64,000 nucleotides of DNA. It comes from Gammaproteobacteria bacterium HGW-Gammaproteobacteria-15. Its GTDB lineage: Bacteria; Pseudomonadota; Gammaproteobacteria; Enterobacterales; Alteromonadaceae. The stretch spans positions 1,059,237 through 1,123,236 of the forward strand of contig PGZF01000001.1 in NCBI GenBank assembly GCA_002840125.1. The letters run 5' to 3'. The notes beneath the pieces are model-generated. The model was not told the DNA's origin. It ran no database searches and worked only from the letters and a program-made list of their open reading frames with translations. Shown here piece after piece: positions 27,910-39,077 of this stretch (within the stretch, counting starts at the first letter, position 1; each line of letters begins with the position of its first letter). The translations under genes were made by a program, and so were the position numbers.

Positions 27910-30366
27910 CTACTGTAGCTGAGTATCAGTCCGGCTTACTATTGTTAGTTGCTGTTCAATATCGCTAAAGCTGGTTGGCCTGGCATAAAGATAGCCCTGA
28001 CCAAACTCGCAGCCAAGCTCAGCCAGCAGATCTTGTTGCTTTGCCGTTTCAATACCCTCCGCTATTACAGCTACACCTATTGCCTGTGCCATCGCCAACA
28101 TAGCTTTAACCAGGCTCAGGTTATTGTCATTTTCCAGCGCCTGCACAAAGGTTTTATCAATCTTAATAAAATCAATCGGTAAGGATGTAAGATAAGATAA
28201 AGAGGAATAACCGGTACCAAAATCATCAATCGCAACTTTGATACCTGCGCTGCGAAAGGCATTCAGGTTTTCCAGAATAGCCGGTGAATTGTCCATAGCT
28301 ACACCTTCGGTGATTTCAAGTTGCAGGCACTCTGCCGGTAACTCCATTAGTTGCAGCTTATTGATCACATACTGGTTTAGCGCCGGATCAGAAAAGTGTT
28401 TGGCAGTAATATTTACCGCAACAGGTTTTGGCTGCAAACCAGCCTGGCGCCACAATTTTATTTGCTGCAACGCGCTTTTAATTACCCAGCAATCGAGCTT
28501 TTTACCCAGATTTACCGCTTCAGCCACCGCCACAAAAATGTCCGGCGCCACAAAACCCAGTTCAGCATCATGCCAGCGCACTAAGGCTTCATACCCCACC
28601 AATTTCTGTGTAGATAGGTGATATTTTGGTTGTAACACTACACTCAGTAAGTCTTGCTCCAGCGCACGACGTAAACCTTGCTCTATTTCCAACTGCCGGG
28701 TCAATGCATTGTGGATATCTTCATGGTACATCCGCAACGGCAACGCCTGCTGCTTGGCCTCAAACATAGCCGACTCAGCCTGGCGGATCAGCACGTTTAA
28801 ATCGGTGTCGTCATCCGGGTAGGTACTGATACCGATGCATACCGAAGGGGAAATTTTCTGGTTTGCCAGCCAATAGGGTTCTGTGCATTGTTCAAGCAGA
28901 TGCTGGGCGAAAGGCAGCAGGTCGCTGCGTTCCTCAAGTGGCAGTAACAAAATATAATCATCGGCTCCAGGCCTGCAAGCAAAGGCGCCTTCGGGTAACA
29001 TGCTTTGCAACCGGTGTGCAGCTTCTATCAGCATTAGATCGCCAAAATCATGGCCGTATTTCTCGTTAATCAGCCGGAAACGATGACAATCAACAAACAA
29101 TACCGCATACGTCTGGGTTTTATCTTGCCGCCGGTTGAATTGCTCCAGCAAACCATCGCGATTTAACAAGCCGGTTAGCGCATCATAACTGGTTAGAAAC
29201 TTGGCATGATTTTTGGCTTTTATCTGCTCAGTAATATCAATACCCACACCCTGAATTTCATCTGCAGAATCTGCTTTGCCAACCAGAGTACTGAATGTCC
29301 AATCTACCCAGTGCACATTGTTGTCCGGTCCCAGCATACGTATCAGTAATGAAATTGTTTGTGGCAGCTCGGCCTGACGCAATTGCTCCAGCAACGATTC
29401 AACATTATAGCGCTCGTCTGCATGAATAAACTCAAAGATAGAGATACCCAGCACCTGAAACAGAGGCTGGTTAAGTTGGCGGCAAAAGGCATTATTAAGA
29501 AATGTTAGTCGCGACTTTTTGCTTAAACGACAAATAAATTCCTTTTGGTTTTCTACTATATCCCGATAGCGTTGCTCAGCAGAGATTAACCGTTGGAGGA
29601 CGGCCTTAAATTCAGATAAATCATGGCATACGCCAACAAACAACCGGCCCTGCTCAGTATGCGACTCGCCCACCGATAAATGCATAGGAAACACTGAGCC
29701 GTCTTTACGCTGCGCCTGCACATCGCGGCCAATACCAATGATTTTAGCCTTACCTCCGCCTTTATAATTTTGCAGATAACTATCATGCCGGCTGCTGTGT
29801 GCGGTGGTCATCAGCATGCTGACATTCTGGCCAATAACTTCATGCTTTTTATAGCCAAATAACAACTCAGCGCCGCGGTTAAAACTTTGTACTATGCCCC
29901 ATTCATCAATAGAAATAATGCCATCTACCGCCGCTTCCAGCAGTGCATCCTGCATAGAGCGTAAACTAAGGTGCGCTTTAACGCTGGTCTCGTATGCCGT
30001 TAAATCATGGCAAATACCCACAAAATAGCGTTTAACCCCGGCTTTGGCTTCGCCCACAGAAAGGTGCATAGGAAAAATGCTGCCGTCTTTGCGTTTCCCC
30101 CGAACATTCCGACCAGAGCCAATAATTTTGGCACTCATACCCCGCTTAACATAATTAGCTAAGTAACCGTCATGCTCACTATGAAATGGCTCAGGCATTA
30201 ACATACGGACATTCTGGCCGACACACTCGGCAGAAGTATAACCAAACAACTTTTCTGCCGATGGCGAGAAAAAACAAATTAACCCTTTCTGATCAATAAC
30301 AATAATGGCATCAACAGCACAATGCACTATGGCATCCTGCAGCTGACTAAGCTCAAAAGTATCCAT
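27910..30366 (-). CDS. PAS-PAS-PAS-GGDEF-EAL protein, probable c-di-GMP phosphodiesterase
   Basis: An 818-residue soluble c-di-GMP regulator. Two near-duplicate PAS domains come first (about 5-115 and 130-245, each with SPSAEKLFGY/NRGAELLFGY and IGxGR-VxxKRKDGSxFPMHLSVGE), then a third PAS (about 265-385), a GGDEF domain (about 390-545) and an EAL domain (about 560-805). The signature is changed to RPGADDY (from RxGGDEF), so cyclase activity is unlikely. The EAL side keeps YEALVRW, EITEG, DDFGTGYSSLSYL and KIDKTFV, so phosphodiesterase activity is expected. The first two PAS domains are FixL-like and might bind haem or FAD. Confidence 0.9.
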   Translation of the reverse strand: MDTFELSQLQDAIVHCAVDAIIVIDQKGLICFFSPSAEKLFGYTSAECVGQNVRMLMPEPFHSEHDGYLANYVKRGMSAKIIGSGRNVRGKRKDGSIFPMHLSVGEAKAGVKRYFVGICHDLTAYETSVKAHLSLRSMQDALLEAAVDGIISIDEWGIVQSFNRGAELLFGYKKHEVIGQNVSMLMTTAHSSRHDSYLQNYKGGGKAKIIGIGRDVQAQRKDGSVFPMHLSVGESHTEQGRLFVGVCHDLSEFKAVLQRLISAEQRYRDIVENQKEFICRLSKKSRLTFLNNAFCRQLNQPLFQVLGISIFEFIHADERYNVESLLEQLRQAELPQTISLLIRMLGPDNNVHWVDWTFSTLVGKADSADEIQGVGIDITEQIKAKNHAKFLTSYDALTGLLNRDGLLEQFNRRQDKTQTYAVLFVDCHRFRLINEKYGHDFGDLMLIEAAHRLQSMLPEGAFACRPGADDYILLLPLEERSDLLPFAQHLLEQCTEPYWLANQKISPSVCIGISTYPDDDTDLNVLIRQAESAMFEAKQQALPLRMYHEDIHNALTRQLEIEQGLRRALEQDLLSVVLQPKYHLSTQKLVGYEALVRWHDAELGFVAPDIFVAVAEAVNLGKKLDCWVIKSALQQIKLWRQAGLQPKPVAVNITAKHFSDPALNQYVINKLQLMELPAECLQLEITEGVAMDNSPAILENLNAFRSAGIKVAIDDFGTGYSSLSYLTSLPIDFIKIDKTFVQALENDNNLSLVKAMLAMAQAIGVAVIAEGIETAKQQDLLAELGCEFGQGYLYARPTSFSDIEQQLTIVSRTDTQLQ

Positions 30367-30577
30367 ACCTGGCGTAACCTTGTTGTTAGAAGCTAATCAA
30401 ACAAACTACTAATCTACATTGTAGTTTTTTGACAAGTATTACAACTTTAGAAGTGAAGTGAGCGTTTTTCCACTACAGAAAATAATAAGGTTGCAGCGAC
30501 AGAACAAGACAAGGTTAATACAGGCAAAATTGGTAAGCAGATATAGCAGTAAAGCAAAAAACTATTACGTAAGCGTT

Positions 30578-30603
30578 ACGGATTGCCCGAATGAGCAATC
30601 CGT
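30578..30603 (-). terminator. possible terminator of the siderophore receptor gene
   Basis: An ACGGATTGC/GCAATCCGT perfect nine-base stem with an eight-base loop lies eleven bases past the receptor's stop codon. The T run on the minus strand begins only about 17 bases later, so it is a weak or factor-assisted terminator. Confidence 0.5.
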
Positions 30604-30613
30604 ATGCTGTGCT

Positions 30614-32773
30614 TTAGAACGAGTAGTTAAAACTTACCGCAACGTTACGCGGAGTGCCGTAACGATACTGCGTGTAAGCATCGCCCCAAGCCGTCATATA
30701 GTTGTAGTACTTTTTATCAAACAGGTTGGCAACGTTAAGCTGCAGGCTCATATTATCTGCAATATCATAGCGCGCCATCAGATTTGTTAACGAGTAAGCT
30801 GGCTGCGTTAGCTGCACCCCGCCACCTGCGGCAAAGGTTTCACTTTGCCAGTTAATACCGCCACCAATGGTCAGCTCTGGCAGTAAATCGACAAACTGAT
30901 AAGTAGTAAACAGCTTAAACTGCTTGCGCGGGCTATCGGTATTCACTTTAGCACCATAGGCATCTTCAGCTTTAAACTGTGAATAGCCGGCGCTGATATT
31001 CCAGCCTTCCAGCGGTTTACCTACCACTTCAAGTTCAAAACCTTTGCTTTGTGTACCATCAGCACCGAAGTAAGCCGTTTGCTGCTCTGCATTTGGCACA
31101 AAATCCGGGTCCACTACTGCCAGATTGTCCTGATTAATCTGAAATACGGCTACCGTAGTATGCAGCAAATCATTTAAGAAGGTACTTTTCAGGCCTATTT
31201 CGTAGCTTTTGCCTTCAACCGGGTCGAGTAAACTGTTGTTGGCATCCCTTCTGTCCTGCGCTTTAAAAATCTCTGTATAACTGGCATATAAACGGTGTTG
31301 CTCAGTCAGATCGTACAAGGCACCGATATATGGCACAAATACACTATTGTTGCCGTAATCTTCCACCGCGCCATACCAGAGCCCTTCACGGTCCCAGCTG
31401 GAAATACGGCCACCAACAATAAACTTCAGCTCCTCAGTAACAGACAAACGGGTAGCAGCATAAACACCTTCCTGCTTAATGGTAACGTCTTCAGCTCTTA
31501 CCGGGTTAGTTTCCCATTCTGGCTCCGCCAAGCCGCTCCATTGATAGAAATTACCGACATCAACGCGATCATAACCACCACTCATATCACCACCGATAGG
31601 GGTATACGAGTCAGTTGCAATATCCTGTTTGCTGGAAATCGCACCGATAACAAACTCATGCTGCTGGTTGAACAGCTGGTAATCACCTTTTAGCTGGATA
31701 TCAAAACTGTCTTGTTCGGTTTCACCATAGGCACGGTAACGTTGAGCATTAAGCCCTTCACCGGTTTCTTTATCCACAGCACCATAGAAGTACAACAATT
31801 TGGAGTCTTTTTCGTATTCCATACGGTTATAGTTGGCCACTAACTGCCAGCCATTACTAAAAGCATGGTTCAGGTTAACAAAGTAGTTGGTATTGGTCGT
31901 TTCCCAGCGGGTCCAGTCGGTACCGGTAGTTTTCGACACATCCCAGTCGGTAAAACTGCCGTCTGTAAATACTGCCGGTAACGCGCCCCAGGTTGCGGCT
32001 TTAGGATCACGGTTCTGATAACTTGCGCCACCCCTTAGCAACGTTGCTGCAGATAAATCCGCTTCCAGTACGCCATATAAAACGTCGCTACGCTCTTCAT
32101 ACTGATCCCAGTAAGAATCGGTATTCAGATATTTACCTACTACGCGGCCGCGTATAGTGCCACTGCTATTAAGCCCACCGGCAACATCTGCAGTAACCTG
32201 CTTTTTATTCCAGCTGCCAGCAGATACATTAACATAACCGGTCAGATCTGTGCTGTTGGCATGTTTTCTTACCAGGTTAATAGAAGCCGACGGATCGCCA
32301 GCGCCTGTTAGCAGGCCTGTGGCACCCCGCACAAATTCTACCCGCTCGTAAATCGCGACATCAGCTACCGTTTCACCGGAATCTCCGGCCAAACTCCAGG
32401 CAATGGGTACACCGTCAATCTGGTAATTACTGACTTCAAAGCCGCGCGATTTAAACGAGCTGCGCACATTATCCAGCTCGGTAGATGATACCCCAACGGC
32501 ATTTTTTACCGTTTCCAGTACTGTATTAATATTCTGGTCGCGCATCCGCTGTTCAGTAATGATACTGACAGACTGAGGTGTTTCACGCAGTGTTAGCCCA
32601 AGGCCGGTTGCAGTGTCAACAACTTCGTTTACGGTGTAAGAGCCTTTAACTTCAAGCCTTTCTACTGCTTTACTGCTTTGTTCTTCAGCAAAAGCATCAG
32701 CAGATGACATAGTCACGATTGCCAGCGATACCGCCGTAGCAACCGGCAACAAGCGGAATTGAATAGTAGACAT
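30614..32773 (-). CDS. TonB-dependent siderophore receptor
   Basis: A 719-residue outer-membrane receptor with signal peptide (cleaved about ADAFA, residue 29), plug domain (about 55-165, with LRETPQSVSIITEQRMRDQN, typical of FhuA/FpvA/FoxA-type receptors) and a 22-strand barrel ending in the terminal Phe pattern VAVSFNYSF. No N-terminal signalling domain is present, so it is not a surface-signalling receptor. A Fur-like site lies upstream. It should import a ferric (probably hydroxamate-type) siderophore, though the ligand is a guess. Confidence 0.92.
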   Translation of the reverse strand: MSTIQFRLLPVATAVSLAIVTMSSADAFAEEQSSKAVERLEVKGSYTVNEVVDTATGLGLTLRETPQSVSIITEQRMRDQNINTVLETVKNAVGVSSTELDNVRSSFKSRGFEVSNYQIDGVPIAWSLAGDSGETVADVAIYERVEFVRGATGLLTGAGDPSASINLVRKHANSTDLTGYVNVSAGSWNKKQVTADVAGGLNSSGTIRGRVVGKYLNTDSYWDQYEERSDVLYGVLEADLSAATLLRGGASYQNRDPKAATWGALPAVFTDGSFTDWDVSKTTGTDWTRWETTNTNYFVNLNHAFSNGWQLVANYNRMEYEKDSKLLYFYGAVDKETGEGLNAQRYRAYGETEQDSFDIQLKGDYQLFNQQHEFVIGAISSKQDIATDSYTPIGGDMSGGYDRVDVGNFYQWSGLAEPEWETNPVRAEDVTIKQEGVYAATRLSVTEELKFIVGGRISSWDREGLWYGAVEDYGNNSVFVPYIGALYDLTEQHRLYASYTEIFKAQDRRDANNSLLDPVEGKSYEIGLKSTFLNDLLHTTVAVFQINQDNLAVVDPDFVPNAEQQTAYFGADGTQSKGFELEVVGKPLEGWNISAGYSQFKAEDAYGAKVNTDSPRKQFKLFTTYQFVDLLPELTIGGGINWQSETFAAGGGVQLTQPAYSLTNLMARYDIADNMSLQLNVANLFDKKYYNYMTAWGDAYTQYRYGTPRNVAVSFNYSF

Positions 32774-32818
32774 GGAAACAAACCTTTGACTGCATGAGGA
32801 AGTTGCATTTTATTTTAA

Positions 32819-32839
32819 ATAGCAACGATTATCAATAAG
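32819..32839 (-). promoter_or_regulatory. Fur-box-like site upstream of the siderophore receptor
   Basis: Read on the minus strand it contains TTATTGATAATCGTTGC, with a full TGATAATC core of the Fur consensus and about 12 of 19 matches overall, roughly 46-66 bases before the receptor start. Iron repression is inferred. Confidence 0.6.
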
Positions 32840-32921
32840 GTTTGCATTAATGATACAACTGTAGGCGGAGGCGTAATATTAAGCTCCGCTGACATTTGGG
32901 CCATCGGAGCTTATTTTTTAA

Positions 32922-34124
32922 CTATATTAATGTAATGCGGGCGAACTTGCGTTTTCCTACCTGATAAATCTCTGTGCTGCCTTTTACCACTTCCAGTTTG
33001 GCATCTTCAATCCGGGTTTCACCGTTTAGTTTTACCGCACCTTGCTTAATCATACGAATAGCTTCTGAGGTGCTGTCAACCAAACCGGCCTCTTTTAACA
33101 GGTTGGCAATCGGCATAGCGCCGGCATCACAGCTTACCGTAACGTCGGGAATATCTTCCGGCAAGGCGTTTTTACTAAAGCGCTGGGTAAAGTCCAGATG
33201 CGCAGCCTCTGCAGCAGCTTCATCGTGAAAACGGGCAATAATTTCTTTTGCCAGCATAATTTTAATGTCGCGCGGGTTAGCACCATCGGCAACTTGCTGT
33301 TTTAATGCCGTAATTTGTTCAACCGGCTTAAAGCTGAGTAAATCGTAGTAACGCCACATCAGTTCGTCTGAAACAGACATAATTTTGCCGAACATGTCAT
33401 TCGGGGCATCGGTAATACCAACATAGTTGCCCAAAGACTTCGACATTTTCTGCACGCCGTCCAGGCCTTCCAGCAGCGGCACCATCATCACCGTTTGTGG
33501 ACGCTGACCTTCATCTTTTTGCAGCTCACGGCCCATCAACAGGTTAAAGCGCTGATCGGTTCCGCCCATTTCAACATCGGCTTGCAACGCCACAGAATCC
33601 CAGCCTTGTACCAGCGGGTATAAAAACTCATGAATGGCAATTGACTGATTGTTAGCGAAGCGCTTTTTAAAATCATCGCGCTCAAGCATACGGGCCACGG
33701 TTTGGCGCGACGCCAGTTTGATCATACCTGAGGCGCCCAACTCCCCCATCCACTCTGAGTTAAATGCTACGCGGGTTTTAGCCGGGTCGAGTATTTTAAA
33801 CACCTGCTCTTTATAGGTTTCGGCATTGGCCAGCACGTCTTCACGGCTAAGCGGTTTGCGGGTGACGTTTTTACCGCTTGGATCACCAATCATGCCGGTG
33901 AAATCACCGATCAAAAAAATCACCTCGTGGCCTAGCTGCTGAAAAGCCCGCAATTTGTTGATCAAAACAGTATGACCAAGGTGTAAATCTGGTGCTGTTG
34001 GGTCAAAGCCTGCCTTTATTTTTAAAGGCTTGCCTTCTTTTAACTTGGCAATTAGCTCTTCTTCCAGCAGAATTTCTTCGCAGCCGCGTTTTAATTCAGC
34101 TAAAGCCAGTTCCCAGTCCGCCAT
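32922..34124 (-). CDS. tyrS: tyrosyl-tRNA synthetase
   Basis: A class I aminoacyl-tRNA synthetase charging tRNA-Tyr. The ATP-binding HLGH (about 42-45) and KMSKS (about 229) signatures and a C-terminal S4 RNA-binding domain ([19 protein letters not shown]) are visible, giving about 400 residues. AGGAG six bases before the ATG at 34124 picks this start over an 11-codon longer one. It is of the Pseudomonas/Vibrio type, distinct from E. coli TyrS. Confidence 0.96.
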   Translation of the reverse strand: MADWELALAELKRGCEEILLEEELIAKLKEGKPLKIKAGFDPTAPDLHLGHTVLINKLRAFQQLGHEVIFLIGDFTGMIGDPSGKNVTRKPLSREDVLANAETYKEQVFKILDPAKTRVAFNSEWMGELGASGMIKLASRQTVARMLERDDFKKRFANNQSIAIHEFLYPLVQGWDSVALQADVEMGGTDQRFNLLMGRELQKDEGQRPQTVMMVPLLEGLDGVQKMSKSLGNYVGITDAPNDMFGKIMSVSDELMWRYYDLLSFKPVEQITALKQQVADGANPRDIKIMLAKEIIARFHDEAAAEAAHLDFTQRFSKNALPEDIPDVTVSCDAGAMPIANLLKEAGLVDSTSEAIRMIKQGAVKLNGETRIEDAKLEVVKGSTEIYQVGKRKFARITLI

Positions 34125-34272
34125 TTTAGTCTCCTGATTTTTAACCTGATTGCGCAAAGAAACCGCATTCTATAGCATGTTCAGCCTTGGGGAAACGCAC
34201 AAAAGTCTGGTGTCAGGCAAAAAAACGGTATATGCTCGGTTTTTGTGCATTTCCTGAGCCAAGACTAGCATT

Positions 34273-35619
34273 ATGCGTCAATTAGTAACCAAAATACCCA
34301 AACAACACCGCGTCTTAATTGTCGCCACTTCGGTGTTCTTATCTATTGTTTTATTATTACCCTCAGAACAGGCCTCTGCCTCTAAAAGCAGTAAAAGCGA
34401 CAGTCTGGAAATAGGCAAACGCTACAGCCTGGATGTTCCGCAAAGCACTGAAGATTTAACCCTTGAGCAAGCCATTTCTGAATTACCTGCCCTGCCAGAA
34501 GAAGATCTGTCGTTAAACTGGTCTGTGTTGCAGGTACAAAAAGGCGATGCGCTGTCAGCCCTGTTCAAAAAAGCCAATGTCAGCCAACAGGTTATGCTGG
34601 ATGTACTGGCGTTGGGTAATAGCGTAAAAACCCTGACCCGGCTGTTTCCGGGCGAGCAACTTGAATTTGGTTTAAACGAAACGGGTGAGTTACAGGAATT
34701 ACGCTATGCGCTGAACCACTTAACCACTTTGCGTGTTAGCCGTAATACTGACGGTAACTTTGTAGCCGAAGAGCTGAAAAAAGAAGTTGAGCTACGTAGC
34801 CAGTTTGCCAGTGCAGAAATTCGCAGTAATTTCTGGAGTGCCGGTATAGAAGCAGGCCTGAGTGAAGCACAAATTATGAGCCTGGCCGGTATTTTTGGCT
34901 GGGATATCGACTTTGGTTTAGATATCCGCGGCGGCGACAGCTTCAGCGTGTTATACGAAACCCAATATGTTGATGGTGAGTTTATCAGCAACGGTAATAT
35001 CGTTGCTGCGCAGTTCCAGAACCAGGGGCATGTGTACCAAGCCGTACGCCATACCGATGGTAATTACTACAAACCTGATGGCGCCAGTATGCGCCAGGCC
35101 TTTTTACGGGCACCGGTAAGCTTTCAGTATGTCAGCTCAAACTTTAACCCGCGCCGGTTACACCCGGTGCTGGGCACAGTGCGCGCCCACAATGGTGTAG
35201 ATTATGTTGCGCCTGTAGGCACGCCGATTATGGCGGCGGGTGATGGCCGTGTTATTGCGTCTACCTACAACAACGTTAATGGCCACTATGTATTTATTCA
35301 ACATGCCAATAATATTGTGACAAAGTACCTGCATCTGTCGCGTCGTGATGTTAAGCAAGGTGACAGAGTGCGTCAGGGCCAGGCTATTGGCCGTTTGGGC
35401 GCCACAGGCCGGGTTACCGGCGCTCACTTACACTATGAGTTTGTTATTGATGGCGTGCACCGTAACCCAAGAACCGTTAAGTTACCGCAAGCCACACCGC
35501 TGCAAGGCAAGGAAAAACAATTATTCAGCCAACAGGCACAGCAGATAATTGCCCAACTGGCGACTAAAGAGCGGGTACTGCTGGCGAAAACTGGCACAGA
35601 CGCAACCGCAGCACCTTGA
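34273..35619 (+). CDS. mepM: murein DD-endopeptidase, MepM/M23 family
   Basis: A 448-residue periplasmic endopeptidase that opens peptidoglycan cross-links during growth. A membrane anchor/signal (about 15-36) precedes a LysM/OapA-like domain (about 80-130, VQKGDALSALFKKANVSQQ) and the M23 LytM domain (about 290-400), with zinc/catalytic residues in HNGVD and HLHYE. The layout is that of MepM (YebA). It is divergent from tyrS across a 148-base gap, and ends at a shared terminator with oadB. Confidence 0.92.
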   Translation: MRQLVTKIPKQHRVLIVATSVFLSIVLLLPSEQASASKSSKSDSLEIGKRYSLDVPQSTEDLTLEQAISELPALPEEDLSLNWSVLQVQKGDALSALFKKANVSQQVMLDVLALGNSVKTLTRLFPGEQLEFGLNETGELQELRYALNHLTTLRVSRNTDGNFVAEELKKEVELRSQFASAEIRSNFWSAGIEAGLSEAQIMSLAGIFGWDIDFGLDIRGGDSFSVLYETQYVDGEFISNGNIVAAQFQNQGHVYQAVRHTDGNYYKPDGASMRQAFLRAPVSFQYVSSNFNPRRLHPVLGTVRAHNGVDYVAPVGTPIMAAGDGRVIASTYNNVNGHYVFIQHANNIVTKYLHLSRRDVKQGDRVRQGQAIGRLGATGRVTGAHLHYEFVIDGVHRNPRTVKLPQATPLQGKEKQLFSQQAQQIIAQLATKERVLLAKTGTDATAAP

Positions 35620-35645
35620 TCTGACAACCATTTAAAAGCGCCATT

Positions 35646-35677
35646 AAAAAAGCCCGGTCAATTAACCGGGCTTTTTT
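35646..35677. terminator. bidirectional terminator between mepM and oadB
   Basis: An AAAAAAGCCCGGT/ACCGGGCTTTTTT hairpin with a short AT-rich loop, about 27 bases after the mepM stop and 19 bases past the convergent oadB stop. A and T runs on both sides serve either strand. Confidence 0.88.
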
Positions 35678-35695
35678 ATCTCTCTGTTTATCTGT

Positions 35696-36826
35696 CTAAC
35701 CAACCAGTGCCAGTAAAATACCGGCTGCAACAGCAGAGCCAATTACACCGGCCACATTAGGCCCCATGGCATGCATCAATAAGAAGTTATGCGGGTTAGC
35801 TTCCAGCCCTACCTTGTTTACCACCCGTGCTGCCATTGGTACTGCAGACACCCCGGCCGCACCAATTAACGGGTTAATTGGCTGCCTGGAGAACTTAGCC
35901 ATAATCTTCGCCATTATGACACCAGAAGCGGTACCTATGGCAAAGGCAACTGCGCCCAGCACTAAAATACCCAGCGTTTGCAGCGTTAAAAACTTATCTG
36001 CACTAAGCCTGGAGCCTACGGCAAGGCCAAGGAAAATGGTGACAATATTAATCAGCTCGTTTTGGGCTGTTTTGCTTAACCGGTCTACCACGCCCGATTC
36101 ACGCATCAGGTTACCCAGACAGAACATGCCAATCAGCGGCGCAGCGCTTGGCAGCAATAAAATAGTCAGCAGCAATACCGCCAGTGGAAAAATAATCTTT
36201 TCTTTCTTACTAACGGTACGCAGTTGCACCATTTGGATATTGCGCTCGGCTTTAGTGGTTAAGGCCCGCATAATCGGCGGCTGAATAATAGGTACCAGTG
36301 CCATATAAGAATAAGCCGCTACTGCAATCGCACCGAGTAAATCAGGTGCCAGCCGGGAGGCCAGGAAAATGGCAGTAGGGCCATCTGCGCCACCAATAAT
36401 GGCAATGGCCGAAGCTTCTTTTAGCGTAAAACTTAAACCCGGTACCGCATTTAATGCCACAGCACCTAACAGGGTAGCAAAAATACCAAACTGCGCCGCC
36501 GCACCTAACAATAGCATTCTGGGGTTGGCAATTAAGGCACCAAAATCAGTTAAGGCGCCAACTCCCATAAAAATCAGCAGCGGAAAAATGCCGGTGCTAA
36601 TGCCAACCTCGTAAATCATATACAACAAGCCACCGGGGTCGCCCATACCCGCCAGCGGTATGTTGGTCAGTATAGCGCCAAAGCCAATAGGCAATAACAG
36701 CAGAGGCTCAAAGCCACGGGCAATGGCCAGATAAAGCAGGATAAAACCGACCAGCATCATCACGACCTGACCGGCGGTAAAATGCACCAAACCGGTTGAA
36801 GCGATTAAGGTTGCAACAGCGTCCAT
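35696..36826 (-). CDS. oadB: oxaloacetate decarboxylase, beta subunit (Na+ pump)
   Basis: The membrane subunit (376 residues, about nine helices) that decarboxylates carboxybiotin and exports Na+. Family signatures [27 protein letters not shown] and the late [18 protein letters not shown] are present. The 20-base gap from oadA and GAGGAA upstream point to the same operon. Energetically it couples oxaloacetate decarboxylation to a sodium gradient, which fits a saline habitat. Confidence 0.95.
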   Translation of the reverse strand: MDAVATLIASTGLVHFTAGQVVMMLVGFILLYLAIARGFEPLLLLPIGFGAILTNIPLAGMGDPGGLLYMIYEVGISTGIFPLLIFMGVGALTDFGALIANPRMLLLGAAAQFGIFATLLGAVALNAVPGLSFTLKEASAIAIIGGADGPTAIFLASRLAPDLLGAIAVAAYSYMALVPIIQPPIMRALTTKAERNIQMVQLRTVSKKEKIIFPLAVLLLTILLLPSAAPLIGMFCLGNLMRESGVVDRLSKTAQNELINIVTIFLGLAVGSRLSADKFLTLQTLGILVLGAVAFAIGTASGVIMAKIMAKFSRQPINPLIGAAGVSAVPMAARVVNKVGLEANPHNFLLMHAMGPNVAGVIGSAVAAGILLALVG

Positions 36827-36845
36827 GAAAATTCCTCAGTTCAGT

Positions 36846-38627
36846 CTAGTCAAAGCTGATCAGTACATCGCCGGTGCTAACTGCATCACCTGCCGCAACA
36901 TGAATATTGACCACAGTACCGTCAGATACTGCCCGCACTTCGGTTTCCATTTTCATTGCTTCCATAATAATCACCACATCGCCGCGCTTAACATTGGCAC
37001 CGACTTTAGTGACAATTTTCCAGATATTGCCCGCCAGTGGTGCGTTTAGCGTTGCTCCGCCGGTAACTGAAGCGCTGCCAGGGATATTTTCTGACACCAC
37101 AGGTTTAACCGAACTTAGCTCGCCCGTTGGGGCAACCTCAACTTCATATACCTTGCCATCTACCCGCACGCTGTAGCTGGCAGGGCCGCTCTGAACGGCC
37201 TTGGCTTTGGCTGGCACCTTCTTGCTATCTGCACTTTCCGGCTCTGGTGCCGGTTCAAACGCTGCAGGGTTGTCACGATTCTTCAGAAATTTTAAGCCCA
37301 CCTGCGGAAATAACGCATAGGTCAGCACATCATCAATCTGCTGATCCGCCAGACGAATATGTTCGCTTTTAGCCAGGCTGCTAAGTTCTTCCTGCAATTT
37401 ATCCAGCTCTGGTTGCAGCAAATCAGCAGGGCGGCAGGTAATGGCTTTGGCACCAGCCAATACACGAGCCTGCAGCTCGGCATTCATTGGTGCCGGCGTA
37501 GCGCCGTATTCGCCTTTTAGTACACCGGCTGTTTCTTTGGTAATACTTTTATAGCGCTCACCGGTAAGCACATTTAACACCGCCTGGGTGCCGACAATTT
37601 GTGATGTTGGCGTAACCAGTGGTAAAAACCCCAGATCTTCGCGCACATGAGGGATTTCTTTAAGCACGGCATCCAGCTTATCCAGTGCGCCCTGCTCTTT
37701 TAGCTGGCTTTCCATATTGGTTAGCATGCCACCTGGCACCTGCGCCAGTAAAATACGGGCATCCACACCTTTTAATGAACCTTCAAACTGAGCATATTTC
37801 TTACGCACATCACGAAAATAAGCAGCAATCTCAGCCAGCAGTTCTAAATTCAGCCCGGTGTCGCGCTCTGTACCTTCAACAATAGCGACCATAGTTTCAG
37901 TGGCGCTATGGCCATAGGTCATGCTCATTGATGAGATAGCGGTGTCCAGCATATCAATACCGGCGTCGATGGCTTTTTGATAGGTAGCCGTGCTTAAGCC
38001 CGTGGTGGCATGGCACTGCATTGCCAGCGGAATTTTGGTGGCTTCTTTAATACGGGTGACCAGCTCTTCACACTCGTAGGGTTTAAGCAAACCGGCCATG
38101 TCTTTAATACACACCGAATGACAACCCATATCTTCCAGTTGCCGCGCCATATCTACCCACATATCAATGGTATGCACCGGGCTAACGGTGTAAGAAATAG
38201 TGCCCTGGGCATGGGCGCCAACCTTAATAGCAGCCTGAACTGCGGTTTGCAGGTTGCGAATGTCGTTCATGGCATCGAAAATGCGAAATACATCAACGCC
38301 ATTCTCATGTGCACGTTCAACAAAGGCTGTCACTACGTCATCAGCATAGTGGCGGTAGCCTAATAAATTTTGCCCACGCAGTAGCATTTGCTGTTTGGTA
38401 TTAGGCATAGCTTTTTTCAGTTCACGGATACGATGCCAGGGATCTTCGCCAAGATAACGGATACAAGCATCAAAGGTAGCGCCGCCCCAGGACTCCATTG
38501 ACCAATAGCCCACTTTATCCAGCTTGGCCGCAATAGGCAGCATATCTTCCAGCCGTAACCGGGTTGCCAGTAATGACTGATGCGCATCGCGCAGCACAAG
38601 TTCAGTAAGTAATAATGGCTTGCTCAT
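36846..38627 (-). CDS. oadA: oxaloacetate decarboxylase, alpha subunit (biotinyl carboxyltransferase)
   Basis: A 593-residue subunit that takes CO2 from oxaloacetate to its biotin. The carboxyltransferase TIM barrel occupies about 1-460 ([40 protein letters not shown]), a Pro/Ala/Lys-rich linker about 462-495, and a C-terminal biotinyl domain with EAMKMETEV whose Lys carries biotin. The linker resembles that of Vibrio and Klebsiella enzymes. Second gene of oadGAB. Confidence 0.96.
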   Translation of the reverse strand: MSKPLLLTELVLRDAHQSLLATRLRLEDMLPIAAKLDKVGYWSMESWGGATFDACIRYLGEDPWHRIRELKKAMPNTKQQMLLRGQNLLGYRHYADDVVTAFVERAHENGVDVFRIFDAMNDIRNLQTAVQAAIKVGAHAQGTISYTVSPVHTIDMWVDMARQLEDMGCHSVCIKDMAGLLKPYECEELVTRIKEATKIPLAMQCHATTGLSTATYQKAIDAGIDMLDTAISSMSMTYGHSATETMVAIVEGTERDTGLNLELLAEIAAYFRDVRKKYAQFEGSLKGVDARILLAQVPGGMLTNMESQLKEQGALDKLDAVLKEIPHVREDLGFLPLVTPTSQIVGTQAVLNVLTGERYKSITKETAGVLKGEYGATPAPMNAELQARVLAGAKAITCRPADLLQPELDKLQEELSSLAKSEHIRLADQQIDDVLTYALFPQVGLKFLKNRDNPAAFEPAPEPESADSKKVPAKAKAVQSGPASYSVRVDGKVYEVEVAPTGELSSVKPVVSENIPGSASVTGGATLNAPLAGNIWKIVTKVGANVKRGDVVIIMEAMKMETEVRAVSDGTVVNIHVAAGDAVSTGDVLISFD

Positions 38628-38639
38628 GCCTGAGTCCTC

Positions 38640-38879
38640 TTATTGTTGTTGGCGATACTGATGTATAGCGCCGGAAATAGCGGCAATGACTGCCGGGCTG
38701 GGGCCGCTGCTGCCGCTTTCTACTCTGGTAGTTTTATCTGTGGTTTTCACCGGGAAATAACGCTGCATAACACTGCTTAGTAGCTGCACAACCAACACCA
38801 GCAGTAATAAGAAGGCAAACACCGCCACCATACCAATTAACATCAGGTTTGCGGCTTCCCATAATAATTCTGCGACCAT
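38640..38879 (-). CDS. oadG: oxaloacetate decarboxylase, gamma subunit
   Basis: A 79-residue protein with a single membrane helix (about 9-31, MLIGMVAVFAFLLLLVLVVQLL) and a soluble tail, as expected for OadG, which stabilises the alpha-beta complex. The ATG at 38879 is chosen since GGAG precedes it and the sequence begins like other OadG. First gene of the operon, followed after 12 bases by oadA. Confidence 0.88.
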   Translation of the reverse strand: MVAELLWEAANLMLIGMVAVFAFLLLLVLVVQLLSSVMQRYFPVKTTDKTTRVESGSSGPSPAVIAAISGAIHQYRQQQ

Positions 38880-39077
38880 AGCCGTTTTCTCCTTCAGTTG
38901 GCTGCACCTTGCTGACACACACAGGTATAGTCAGAATAGTTGAACACTGCCGGCTCAGCCTGATTTTATCCGGCCGACCCTGCATTATGCGCAGTTAACG
39001 TTAGTACGCTAAATAAAACTCCGTGATAGCTGCTATTTATGCTAACAATTTGCATAACATGCGTACACTACACGTAA

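Noticed and set aside
35766-36284. 172-residue antisense frame inside oadB
   Set aside because: Shadow of the membrane-protein coding sequence.
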